From positions 1 through 24,706 of the forward strand of contig CABVCJ010000029.1 in the NCBI GenBank assembly GCA_902496845.1: a stretch of DNA of 24,706 nt. Direction: 5' to 3'. Position numbers and translations under genes: made by a program. The DNA is from an uncultured Collinsella sp. (GTDB taxonomy: Bacteria > Actinomycetota > Coriobacteriia > Coriobacteriales > Coriobacteriaceae). Each line of letters begins with the position of its first letter. Within the stretch, counting starts at the first letter, position 1. Shown here piece by piece: positions 6,223-13,324 of this stretch. The notes below the pieces were generated by a model. That model was not told the origin of the DNA. It saw nothing but the letters and a program-made list of their open reading frames with translations, and ran no database searches.

Positions 6223-7134
6223 CTAGGTGAGGGGCGTGGGCTCCCATTCGCCGGTGAGGTGGGGGATGTCGAAGGTTCGATAGCCGCAGTCGTAGGCGTG
6301 GCCCTGGGCCTCGCGGATGTTCCAGCAGATATCGCAGGCGCGGTGCGCGTCCGAGCCAAAGGTGATCGGCACTTCGGCATGGGCAAAGCAGCGCAAAAGG
6401 CCGGTCGCGGGGTGGTAGTCATCGAGCCCCTTGCGCGGCGCGGCAGTCGAGACCTCAACGCGCCGACTCGTGTCGTGTGCGCATTCTGCCATCTGCCCCC
6501 AGAACGGCGCGGGGTCAAAATCGGGTGCAAAGCCTTCCTTCGAAAAGCGCATGACCAGGTCGGGATGAGCCATCACATCAAAGTTAAGCGAGCTTTCGCA
6601 AGCGCGGCACCAGTCATCGACGTAGCGCTCCCACACGCCGCGCACGCCCAGGTTTTCCCAAACGTGCAGGTTGGTGTCATCGTCGATCCAACCGCAGCTC
6701 GAATCGGGCGTGTCGGGACGAGCGACGTTTTCCGTTCCCGCCGTGCCCGCAGCACCGGCCATGATATCGCCCGGATCGCCAGTCCAGTGCACACTGCCCA
6801 AGCGCACTATGGCACCCGCTGACCAGCGCTCGACCAAAGGCTCGCAGCCCTCGTACCAGTCGCATTCAAAGCCATAGATAAAGGTGAGCTCCGGCGCGAT
6901 CTGCGCGGCGAGTTTGCGGGCGTCCTCAAAGGCCAGACGATGTGCCGGCAGGTCGCCCTCGACAACCTGCACCTCGCAATTGGAATCCATGCTGGCGGGC
7001 AGGGTGAGGTGGTCGGTTGAGACCATGACACGGCAGCCTGCCGCAGCAGCGGCGCGAACGTTGTCCTCAAACGAGGCATGCCCGTCCGAGAACGAGGTGT
7101 GGGTATGGCAATCGACCAGCGGGCAAGCAGACAT
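6223..7134 (-). CDS. PHP-family phosphatase, probable histidinol-phosphatase
   Basis: This 303-aa polymerase-and-histidinol-phosphatase (PHP) domain protein has the expected metal-ligand order: DCHTHTSFSDG at residues 8-18, VSTDHL, an internal GSVHW, AHPDLV, and GSDAHR near the C-terminus. HisK-type histidinol-phosphate phosphatases have this architecture. The adjacent his operon encodes only a short HisB and no visible phosphatase, so histidinol phosphate to histidinol is the most likely reaction. The substrate is inferred from context. AAGGAG lies five bases before the ATG. It converges on the his operon and diverges from the LarC-like gene. It is slightly longer than usual, mainly from a Gly/Ala-rich loop around residues 125-140. 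Confidence 0.85.
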   Translation of the reverse strand: MSACPLVDCHTHTSFSDGHASFEDNVRAAAAAGCRVMVSTDHLTLPASMDSNCEVQVVEGDLPAHRLAFEDARKLAAQIAPELTFIYGFECDWYEGCEPLVERWSAGAIVRLGSVHWTGDPGDIMAGAAGTAGTENVARPDTPDSSCGWIDDDTNLHVWENLGVRGVWERYVDDWCRACESSLNFDVMAHPDLVMRFSKEGFAPDFDPAPFWGQMAECAHDTSRRVEVSTAAPRKGLDDYHPATGLLRCFAHAEVPITFGSDAHRACDICWNIREAQGHAYDCGYRTFDIPHLTGEWEPTPLT

Positions 7135-7327
7135 GGCGGCTCCTTTGCGTCAAGCGAATCCGCTCCATTGTAGCGGCGCGGCCCTCGATGCGACGAGCGC
7201 GCTGGGGTGTCGGTTTCTTGCGGACAAGGAAAATCGCGCTCATCGCGCTCCGCCACATCCACGCCGCCCGCGATGTGTTAGCGTTTGGATGAACAAAACG
7301 AGCCCACGCGGAAAGGAGCCGGACCGT

Positions 7328-7813
7328 ATGCCATGCGATAGCAAATCCCCGCTGTCCCGCGAGACCGATGCGCCAGAGACCATCGTCAAGCTGGAATGCG
7401 ATATCGACGACGCGTCGCCCGAGGTGCTCGCCTACGCCGCCGACCGCCTGCGCGAGGCCGGTGCGCGCGAGGCGCACTGGCTGCCCCTCTATTGCAAGAA
7501 GGGCCGTCCCGGCTGGCAGTTGCAGGTAATCTGTACCCACGAGGATATCGAGCGCCTGCAGACGATTATCTTTTTGGAAACCACGACCAATGCCATCCGC
7601 CGCCAGGTCATGGAGCGCGTTTGCCTGCCACGCCGCTTTGAGCGCGTAACGACGCCATGGGGCGAGGTGTCCGTCAAGGTGGCCACCCTGCCCGACGGCA
7701 GCGAGCGCGTGGCGCCCGAGTACGAAGACTGCGCCCGTCTTGCCCGTGAGCACGACGTACCGCTCCAGCGCGTGATGCAGGCGGCCCAGAGCGCGGCGCT
7801 GCGATTTGAATAA
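7328..7813 (+). CDS. Orphan LarC C-terminal domain (nickel-insertion protein, DUF111 part)
   Basis: The 161-aa product matches only the C-terminal part of LarC, the protein that inserts nickel into the pyridinium pincer cofactor of lactate racemase-type enzymes. Recognisable segments are VKLECDIDDASPEVLAYA, LPLYCKKGRPGWQLQV, IIFLETTTNAIRRQ and VAPEYEDCARLAREHDVPL. The larger LarC1 half is absent: upstream is an intergenic gap and the divergent PHP gene, and no larA, larB or larE is in the window. AAGGAG at 7313-7318 supports the ATG at 7328. An in-frame ATG at 7289 lies next to a possible TTAGCGT -10 and could give a product 13 aa longer. Whether it still handles nickel is unknown. Confidence 0.85.
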   Translation: MPCDSKSPLSRETDAPETIVKLECDIDDASPEVLAYAADRLREAGAREAHWLPLYCKKGRPGWQLQVICTHEDIERLQTIIFLETTTNAIRRQVMERVCLPRRFERVTTPWGEVSVKVATLPDGSERVAPEYEDCARLAREHDVPLQRVMQAAQSAALRFE

Positions 7814-7872
7814 CAAGATCGTGCGCCGCGACGCGACCGGCTCCGTCAACTCCATCTCGAAAGGATCTCCCC

Positions 7873-8421
7873 ATGAAATACCTCATCGCCTCCGACATCC
7901 ACGGCTCGGCATATTGGACCGAGCGCCTCTGCTCCGCCATCGAGTCCGAGCAGCCCGACCGCATCGTCCTACTGGGCGACCTGCTCTACCACGGCCCACG
8001 CAACGATCTGCCGCGCGACTACGCCCCCAAGCGTGTGATTCCGCTGCTCAACGCCCTGGCTGACCGCATCATCGCGGTGCGCGGCAACTGCGACGCCGAG
8101 GTCGACCAGATGGTGCTCGACTTCCCCGTCATGGCCGACTACGCCACGCTGTTCGACGAGACCGGCCGCGAGCTGTTCCTGACGCACGGCCATGTTTTTG
8201 GCGCCGGCATGCACAACAGCGTCGACCACGCGCCCGCGCTGCCCGAGGGCTCCGCGCTCGTCTACGGTCACACGCACATCAAGGTTAACGAGGAAAGCGC
8301 CGCGTACCCGGGCCTGTGGCTCTTCAATCCCGGCAGCGTGAGCATCCCCAAGGACGGCACACACAGCTACGGCATCTACGAGGGCGGCGCATTCCGCCAC
8401 GTGATCATGGAGGAGGACTAA
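7873..8421 (+). CDS. YfcE-family metallophosphoesterase
   Basis: This 182-aa calcineurin-like phosphodiesterase has the full two-metal motif series: SDIHGS near the N-terminus, LLGDLLYHGPRN, VRGNCDAEVD, LTHGHVFG and YGHTHIK, followed by NPGSVSIPK. The YfcE/MJ0936 family hydrolyses phosphodiester bonds; the natural substrate is generally unclear. AAAGGAT precedes the ATG, and the stop is two bases before mazG, so the two are co-translated. It is probably cytoplasmic, with no signal or membrane segment. Confidence 0.92.
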   Translation: MKYLIASDIHGSAYWTERLCSAIESEQPDRIVLLGDLLYHGPRNDLPRDYAPKRVIPLLNALADRIIAVRGNCDAEVDQMVLDFPVMADYATLFDETGRELFLTHGHVFGAGMHNSVDHAPALPEGSALVYGHTHIKVNEESAAYPGLWLFNPGSVSIPKDGTHSYGIYEGGAFRHVIMEED

Positions 8422-8423
8422 CC

Positions 8424-9284
8424 ATGGCGCAGCACATGGCTCAACAAAATGCCGAGGGTTCGCGCGACCTGTCCACGCTGGTCGACGCGTCGGCCGAGCT
8501 GCAGCATCTGGTGCAGACCATCTGGCGTCTGCGTCAGCCCGATGGCTGCCCGTGGGATCGCGAGCAGACGCACCGCAGCATCGGCAAGAACATGATCGAG
8601 GAAGCCTACGAGGCGCTCGATTGCATTGAGGCCGATGATGCCACGCATCTGCGCGAGGAGCTGGGCGACGTGCTCATGCAGGTAGTGCTGCATGCGCAGA
8701 TTGCGGCGGACGCCGGTGAGTTTACGCTGGCCGATGTGGCACGCGATATCGACGCCAAGCTCATCCGCCGCCACCCGCACGTGTTTGGCGATGCGGACGC
8801 CGATAACTCCGACGAGGTGCTCAAGATTTGGGACGAGGTTAAGCTTGCCGAGAAGGCCGCCAAGGACAAGGCCGTGGCAGCGGGCGAAGCTGCGCCCGAG
8901 GGTCTGCTCGACGGCATGCCCACGCATCTGCCGGCGCTGATGCAGGCGCAGAAGGTGTCGCGCAAGGCGGCTGCCGTGGGCTTTGAATGGGAGACGGTCC
9001 AGGATGTGTGGGACGAGGTAGCAGAGGAGCGTGCCGAGTTTGAGGCCGAGGAGCCCGGCTCGCCCGAGCGCGAAATGGAGTTTGGCGACCTGCTCTTTGC
9101 CCTAGTCAACGTTGCGCGCAAAGAGGGGATTGACGCCGAGAGCGCCCTTCGCGCCAGCACGGCCAAGTTCCGCCGTCGTTGGGCTGCGATGGAGGCCGCC
9201 GTGCACGAGGCGGGCGATGACCTCGCCGCCTGCTCAACCGCTCAACTCAACGACCTGTGGGACCAAGCAAAAGCAAGCGAGTGA
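8424..9284 (+). CDS. mazG: Nucleoside triphosphate pyrophosphohydrolase MazG, two-domain
   Basis: MazG hydrolyses NTPs to NMPs and pyrophosphate and is linked to house-cleaning and ppGpp control. Two MazG folds are visible in 286 aa. The first has CPWDREQTH, IEEAYEALDCIE and LREELGDVLMQVVLH. The second has DEVAEERAEFEAEE and EMEFGDLLFALVNVARK, and ends with the typical ALRASTAKFRRRW. Between them is a linker with the IRRHPHVFGD signature. The ATG at 8424 is chosen because GGAGGAGG (8409-8416) lies seven bases upstream; an earlier in-frame ATG at 8316 would overlap yfcE with unrelated Arg/His-rich sequence. It is followed 39 bases later by the convergent ATPase gene. Confidence 0.94.
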   Translation: MAQHMAQQNAEGSRDLSTLVDASAELQHLVQTIWRLRQPDGCPWDREQTHRSIGKNMIEEAYEALDCIEADDATHLREELGDVLMQVVLHAQIAADAGEFTLADVARDIDAKLIRRHPHVFGDADADNSDEVLKIWDEVKLAEKAAKDKAVAAGEAAPEGLLDGMPTHLPALMQAQKVSRKAAAVGFEWETVQDVWDEVAEERAEFEAEEPGSPEREMEFGDLLFALVNVARKEGIDAESALRASTAKFRRRWAAMEAAVHEAGDDLAACSTAQLNDLWDQAKASE

Positions 9285-9323
9285 GGCCTGCGTCTCTCAC
9301 GGCATCCATTCGTAGAGAGGTCT

Positions 9324-10691
9324 CTACAAGCAAAAAGCCATATACAACGGAAGATGTGCCAGCTGCGCTTCGGCATCCCACTCGAGTTGTTTAGGGTGCA
9401 ACACGTAAGCCATCCCAATCTTCTTGTTAAAGCGCGCGCGGAATCGGTCGAGGGAGATGGTTCCGTATCTGCGTGGCGACTTAACTTCGACGGGGCTGAT
9501 GCGCGGCTTTCCGGCGGCATTGACATAGGGTCGGGTAACGAGGAAGTCGATTTCCATGCGCTCCTCCCCCTCCTTCTTTCCGCTTTGGGAATAAAAGAAG
9601 AGCCTGTGTCCATTGGCCTTTAGAGATTGGGCAACGTAGTTTTCGGTAAGCATTCCTTCGTTCAATCCGATGTCGCCGCGAAGCACGGCCCTGTAAACGT
9701 CTTCATCGGTATCGTTGTTGTCAGAGAAGGCAAGCGTTACAAGCAGGCCGGTGTCTGCCATGTAGCACTTGAGGGCCGTTTGCTCCATGCTGAGTGAAAG
9801 GCCCACGCTCGGTTCGCTTGCGGCATAGCAGATATTGGCAATTCGCGCGTCTGCCAGCCAAAAGAAGGCTTCTTCGTAGGTGCGCATGCGTGCGTTTTTA
9901 TCAAGTGAGGAAAGCTTGAATCGTTTTTCGTGCCTAGAGAGCTGACCCGGGATGCCATCGAGTACGGAGACGACTTTGAATTCGTAACCGGTTGCAAAAC
10001 GAGAGATATCGTTGCGATAGAGCTGAACGATTCGGCGCTTCGAAGCGTCGACGGGCGCAAAAGCGCGCTGTTCAACATAGATGGATACCGGCTCAGGCAT
10101 GCCGCCTACAAGCATGTATTCGCGCATAAGGGAGAGCGCTCTGCGATGTAGGGCATCGGGGAGCGGCTTCATCTTGTTAAAACTCATGCGAATGAGATCG
10201 GCCAGCCCCTTTTCGTCCATGCCCCAAAGAAACTCCTCAAAGTCGAGGGGCTCAAGTTCCAGAGACTCTTCCTCGGACGGGATGACGATATCTTTAATGT
10301 TCTGCTTGATGCTGAGCAGGGATCCAGTTTCGATGTAGTCGTAACGTCCGTCTGCAACGAGATACTTGATGAGTCCGCGTGCTTGCGGGTACATCTGGAC
10401 CTCGTCAAAGACGATAAGCGTCTCATGTTCATAGAGTTTGACGTTATAGAAAACCGAGAGATAGAGGAAGAGCGAGTCGAAGTCAGTGCGATAGTCCTCA
10501 AAATATTGCTTAACTTCGGCAGGTGCTTGAAAGAAATCAATGACAAGGCAGGATTTGTATTCGGTTTCTCCAAACGTGCGGACAAGCGTGCTCTTGCCGA
10601 CGCGGCGGGCTCCTTCAATAAGAAGTGCTGTTTTACCAGCGCTTTCATGCTTCCATTTTAGTAGTTTGTCATAGGCTTTTCGTTTAAGCAT
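9324..10691 (-). CDS. AAA ATPase with DUF4143-type C-terminus
   Basis: The 455-aa product has a Walker A motif GARRVGKST (about residues 27-35), Walker B TLIVFDEVQM, and the C-terminal DUF4143 pattern: YRNDISRF, YMADTGLLVTLAF, GMLTENYVAQSL, then EIDFLV and PVEVKS. That last half resembles PD-(D/E)XK nuclease-like folds, as noted for this family. Function is not established; such genes are scattered, variable accessory genes. I use the ATG at 10691, which has GAGG upstream. The longer open frame begins with a GTG at 10739 that lies inside an operator-like repeat. Codon use is visibly more AT-rich than the his or eno genes, suggesting acquisition by transfer. Confidence 0.88.
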   Translation of the reverse strand: MLKRKAYDKLLKWKHESAGKTALLIEGARRVGKSTLVRTFGETEYKSCLVIDFFQAPAEVKQYFEDYRTDFDSLFLYLSVFYNVKLYEHETLIVFDEVQMYPQARGLIKYLVADGRYDYIETGSLLSIKQNIKDIVIPSEEESLELEPLDFEEFLWGMDEKGLADLIRMSFNKMKPLPDALHRRALSLMREYMLVGGMPEPVSIYVEQRAFAPVDASKRRIVQLYRNDISRFATGYEFKVVSVLDGIPGQLSRHEKRFKLSSLDKNARMRTYEEAFFWLADARIANICYAASEPSVGLSLSMEQTALKCYMADTGLLVTLAFSDNNDTDEDVYRAVLRGDIGLNEGMLTENYVAQSLKANGHRLFFYSQSGKKEGEERMEIDFLVTRPYVNAAGKPRISPVEVKSPRRYGTISLDRFRARFNKKIGMAYVLHPKQLEWDAEAQLAHLPLYMAFCL

Positions 10692-10701
10692 GGCTACCTC
10701 G

Positions 10702-10795
10702 TGCACGATATCCAGAACTTTTATAACCTGATTATGCACGATATCCAGAACTTCAGACCCTTAAAATTGCACGATATCCAGAACTTTGCACGATG
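10702..10795. promoter_or_regulatory. Three 19-bp repeats at 33-bp spacing upstream of the ATPase gene
   Basis: TGCACGATATCCAGAACTT occurs exactly at 10702-10720, 10735-10753 and 10768-10786, each 33 bases from the next. A partial fourth copy (TGCACGAT) is at 10787-10794. The 14-base spacers differ in sequence. The first copy is 11 bases upstream of the chosen ATPase ATG. The arrangement looks like a multi-site operator with sites about three helical turns apart, possibly for self-regulation. It is asymmetric apart from a central GATATC. Confidence 0.75.
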
Positions 10796-10864
10796 TAAAA
10801 GCACATTACTGGCTCTTTCATTCGCAAGCCAGGTAAAGACGGTATGCCGATAGAAGAATTTAAT

Positions 10865-10873
10865 GGGGGGGGG
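10865..10873. repeat. G9 homopolymer tract between the ATPase gene and eno
   Basis: This is an uninterrupted run of nine G on the plus strand in a non-coding stretch, about 170 bases upstream of the ATPase ATG and about 200 upstream of eno. Tracts of this length can slip during replication. No obvious promoter spans it. Confidence 0.85.
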
Positions 10874-10949
10874 TGACCTCTAGAGATGAATGCTCGGTGC
10901 AAAAATAAGCGCCTCAAAGAATGATTTCTCCAATTCATATGTATCCCTT

Positions 10950-10994
10950 GGCTAACTTAGGGCATAATGTAAAAAGTGCGACATGGCTAACTTA
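10950..10994 (+). promoter_or_regulatory. GGCTAACTTA direct repeats upstream of eno, possible promoter region
   Basis: GGCTAACTTA occurs at 10950-10959 and 10985-10994, 35 bases apart, flanking CATAAT (10963-10968), which could be a -10 box. No convincing -35 lies at standard spacing. The pair is 70-120 bases upstream of the eno start. GCACC-GAT-GGTGC (about 11001-11014) follows as a small hairpin. It may be a regulated promoter or a short repeat; the sequence does not decide. Confidence 0.35.
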
Positions 10995-11067
10995 CGGAGG
11001 CGCACCGATGGTGCACGGTCGGCCAGTCGCTTGCATCAACTACGTTTCCAAGTGAGAGGGAGACAAC

Positions 11068-12357
11068 ATGAGCGATATTTTGGATGTCTACGGTCGCGAG
11101 GTGCTCGACAGCCGCGGCAATCCCACTGTCGAGGTCGAGGTCGTGCTCGAGGATGGCAGCTTCGGTCGCGCGATGGTGCCTTCGGGCGCTTCGACCGGCG
11201 CTTTCGAAGCTTGCGAGCTGCGCGACGGCGACAAGGGTCGCTACCTGGGCAAGGGCGTCTCGCAGGCCGTCGAGCACGTCAACAACGAGTGTGCCAACGC
11301 CGTCGTGGGCCTCGACGCCTTCGACCAGCGCGCTGTCGATGCCGCGTTGATCGCTGCGGACGGTACGCCCAACAAGACCAATCTCGGCGCCAACGCGATT
11401 CTGGGCGTGTCGCTGGCCGTTGCCCGCGCTGCGGCAGAGTCGGCGGGCCTGTCGCTGTACCAGTACCTGGGCGGCGTCAACGCTCACCTGCTGCCCACGC
11501 CCATGATGAACATCCTCAACGGCGGCGTGCATGCCGACAACAACGTTGACTTCCAGGAGTTCATGATCATGCCGGTGGGCGCCCCGAGCTTTGCCGAGGG
11601 TCTGCGCTGGTGCGCCGAGGTCTACCACACCCTCAAGGGCGTGCTGCACGAGGCCGGCCTGGGCGGTGGCGTGGGCGACGAGGGCGGCTTCGCGCCCAAC
11701 CTCAAATCCAATGCCGAGCCGTTCGAGTACATCACCAAGGCCGTGGAGAAGGCTGGCTTTAAGCCCGGCGTCGATTTCATGTACGCCATGGATCCGGCGT
11801 CCACCGAGTTCTACAACGCCGAGACCGGCATGTACGAGCTCAAGGGCGAGGGCGTTGAGTACACGAGCGCTCAGATGGTTGATTACTGGGAGAAGCTCGT
11901 CGACACCTATCCCATCATCTCCATCGAGGACGGCATGGCAGAGGAGGACTGGGACGGCTGGGTTGAGCTCACCCGTCGCATTGGCAACAAGGTGCAACTG
12001 GTGGGCGACGACCTGTTCGTCACCAACACCGAGCGCCTCAAGAAGGGCATCGAGCTGGGCGCCGCCAATGCGATCCTGGTCAAGGTCAACCAGATTGGCA
12101 CGCTCACCGAGTCGCTCGAGGCTATCGAGACTGCCAAGGAGGCCGGCTACGCTTGCATCGTGAGTCACCGTTCCGGCGAGACCGAGGACTCCACCATCGC
12201 TGACCTGGTCGTGGGTGTTAACGCCGGCCAGATCAAGTCGGGCGCCCCGTGCCGCAGCGACCGTATTGCCAAGTACAACCAGCTCATCCGCATCGAGGAC
12301 GAGCTCGAGGGCAGCGCGCGCTACGCCGGTAAGGCCGCGTTCTACAACATTCGCTAA
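11068..12357 (+). CDS. eno: Enolase
   Basis: Enolase converts 2-phosphoglycerate to phosphoenolpyruvate in glycolysis. The length (429 aa) and all main motifs fit: REVLDSRGNPTVEVEV, MVPSGASTG, GGVHADN, GDEGGFAPN with the catalytic Glu, YAMDPAS and SIEDGMAEEDW with magnesium ligands, VGDDLFVTN, and ILVKVNQIGTLTES with the catalytic lysine. The C-terminal phosphate-binding motif reads SGAPCRSDRIAKYNQL, with Cys where Ser or Ala is usual; that position is variable in the family. GAGGGAG precedes the ATG. A strong intrinsic terminator follows about 70 bases after the stop. Confidence 0.98.
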   Translation: MSDILDVYGREVLDSRGNPTVEVEVVLEDGSFGRAMVPSGASTGAFEACELRDGDKGRYLGKGVSQAVEHVNNECANAVVGLDAFDQRAVDAALIAADGTPNKTNLGANAILGVSLAVARAAAESAGLSLYQYLGGVNAHLLPTPMMNILNGGVHADNNVDFQEFMIMPVGAPSFAEGLRWCAEVYHTLKGVLHEAGLGGGVGDEGGFAPNLKSNAEPFEYITKAVEKAGFKPGVDFMYAMDPASTEFYNAETGMYELKGEGVEYTSAQMVDYWEKLVDTYPIISIEDGMAEEDWDGWVELTRRIGNKVQLVGDDLFVTNTERLKKGIELGAANAILVKVNQIGTLTESLEAIETAKEAGYACIVSHRSGETEDSTIADLVVGVNAGQIKSGAPCRSDRIAKYNQLIRIEDELEGSARYAGKAAFYNIR

Positions 12358-12428
12358 ACGGGCGAATTTGGCGAGGGGAGGCTGACTCGGTTCCTCCCCG
12401 CCTTGGCTGGATGCCGCAAAGAACTATG

Positions 12429-12460
12429 GGCGCTGGGCCATACGGCTCAGCGCCTTTTTT
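12429..12460 (+). terminator. Intrinsic terminator of eno
   Basis: The 11-base stem GGCGCTGGGCC (12429-12439) pairs with 12444-12454 with one G-U pair and loop ATAC, followed by six T (12455-12460). It is 71 bases after the eno stop. A weaker GGGGAGG/CCTCCCC pairing precedes it in the same gap. Confidence 0.9.
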
Positions 12461-12499
12461 ATGTCGAGCAAAGGCTGGCGAAGGCGGTGCGGGCGCTCG

Positions 12500-12508
12500 T
12501 GCTATAAC
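12500..12508 (+). promoter_or_regulatory. Extended -10 promoter for the FtsB-like gene
   Basis: TGCTATAAC at 12500-12508 is a good extended -10 box, placed after the eno terminator and 43 bases before the ATG at 12552. No good -35 is seen at 17-18 bases, which is normal for extended -10 promoters. It implies separate transcription from eno. Confidence 0.45.
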
Positions 12509-12551
12509 TAAAGGACTTAGCGCAAACAAACCTCAACCGCACAAGGCGCAC

Positions 12552-13304
12552 ATGGATCAGATTTACGACAACAGGTATTATTCCGCCGGTTCGCGCGAGC
12601 CGTCGCCTCGCCGCGCACCTACCGTGCAACTCGGCGGGTCCGACTACGCCGGCGTCGATCGCCGCGCACAGCGTCCGGCAAGTGCCTCACGCCCCCGTGC
12701 TCAAATGAATATGCCGACGGACCGCCCGCCACGTTCGGCGCATGCTCAGCGTCCCTCGGCTCAAACGCACGAAAAGTCGACCAGGCCCTCGAGCCGTCTT
12801 TCGGGCTCGGACTTCATGCACTACGCCAACGACAATGCGGTGGTCAAGGCGATCTACGACTTTACCCATGGACCCCAGCGCGGGCTGTTCATTGGCATTG
12901 TCGTCGTCCTGGTGCTCGTGAGCCTGTACTTTCCCGTGCGCGACCTCTACGTTGCCAAACGCTCGAACGATATCTTGGCCAAGCAGGTAGAGATTCGCCA
13001 GCAGTACAACGACGAGCTGCAGAAAAGCGTCGACAAACTGCTCTCGGAGCAGGGTATCAAGGATGCGGCATCCGAGGACCTAGGCCTGGTGATGCCCGGC
13101 GAGAAGAGGATTGAAGTGCAGGGCCTGGACGACGATTCGGATTCGTCTTCGAGCAAAAAGTCCTCGAACGCCAAGAAGGCCAGCGAAGTGGCTAAGGAGA
13201 TCGAAGAGGTCGGCAAGGACGCGCCATGGTACATCCAGGCGCTCGATATGCTGTTTGGGTTTAACGGCGTCGAGGGTCAGACGGTCGTGTCCAACGGCGA
13301 GTAG
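12552..13304 (+). CDS. FtsB/DivIC-like septum formation initiator, long N-terminal tail
   Basis: This 250-aa protein has a disordered basic/Pro-rich N-terminal region (1-85). One membrane helix follows at about 111-129 (GLFIGIVVVLVLVSLYF). Then comes a heptad-like coiled coil (about 135-168) and the block IKDAASEDLGLVMPGEKRI, typical of FtsB/DivIC proteins that hold the division complex together at the septum. The tail is acidic, Ser-rich and Lys-rich. Position between eno and ppx matches the actinobacterial cluster eno - divIC/ftsB - DUF501 - ppx, though DUF501 is missing here. The start at 12552 is chosen because the frame upstream (to 12411) overlaps the eno terminator. The ribosome-binding site is weak (AAGG). 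Confidence 0.82.
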   Translation: MDQIYDNRYYSAGSREPSPRRAPTVQLGGSDYAGVDRRAQRPASASRPRAQMNMPTDRPPRSAHAQRPSAQTHEKSTRPSSRLSGSDFMHYANDNAVVKAIYDFTHGPQRGLFIGIVVVLVLVSLYFPVRDLYVAKRSNDILAKQVEIRQQYNDELQKSVDKLLSEQGIKDAASEDLGLVMPGEKRIEVQGLDDDSDSSSSKKSSNAKKASEVAKEIEEVGKDAPWYIQALDMLFGFNGVEGQTVVSNGE

Positions 13305-13324
13305 CGCCCGGAGGGGAGTTCGCA

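Noticed and set aside
5880..6530. 216-codon minus-strand frame after the PHP gene region
   Set aside because: It covers three palindromic elements and overlaps the PHP gene in another frame; Arg/Pro-rich with no motif.
10702..10795. CRISPR-like array
   Set aside because: Only three 19-base repeats with 14-base spacers and no cas genes; repeat and spacer are too short.
10753..10938. 61-codon minus-strand frame
   Set aside because: It spans the operator-like repeats and the G9 tract; no ribosome-binding site or motif.
11068..12357. Cys in the enolase phosphate-loop motif SGAPCRSDR as a functional anomaly
   Set aside because: That position varies (Ser, Ala) among true enolases and all catalytic residues are present.
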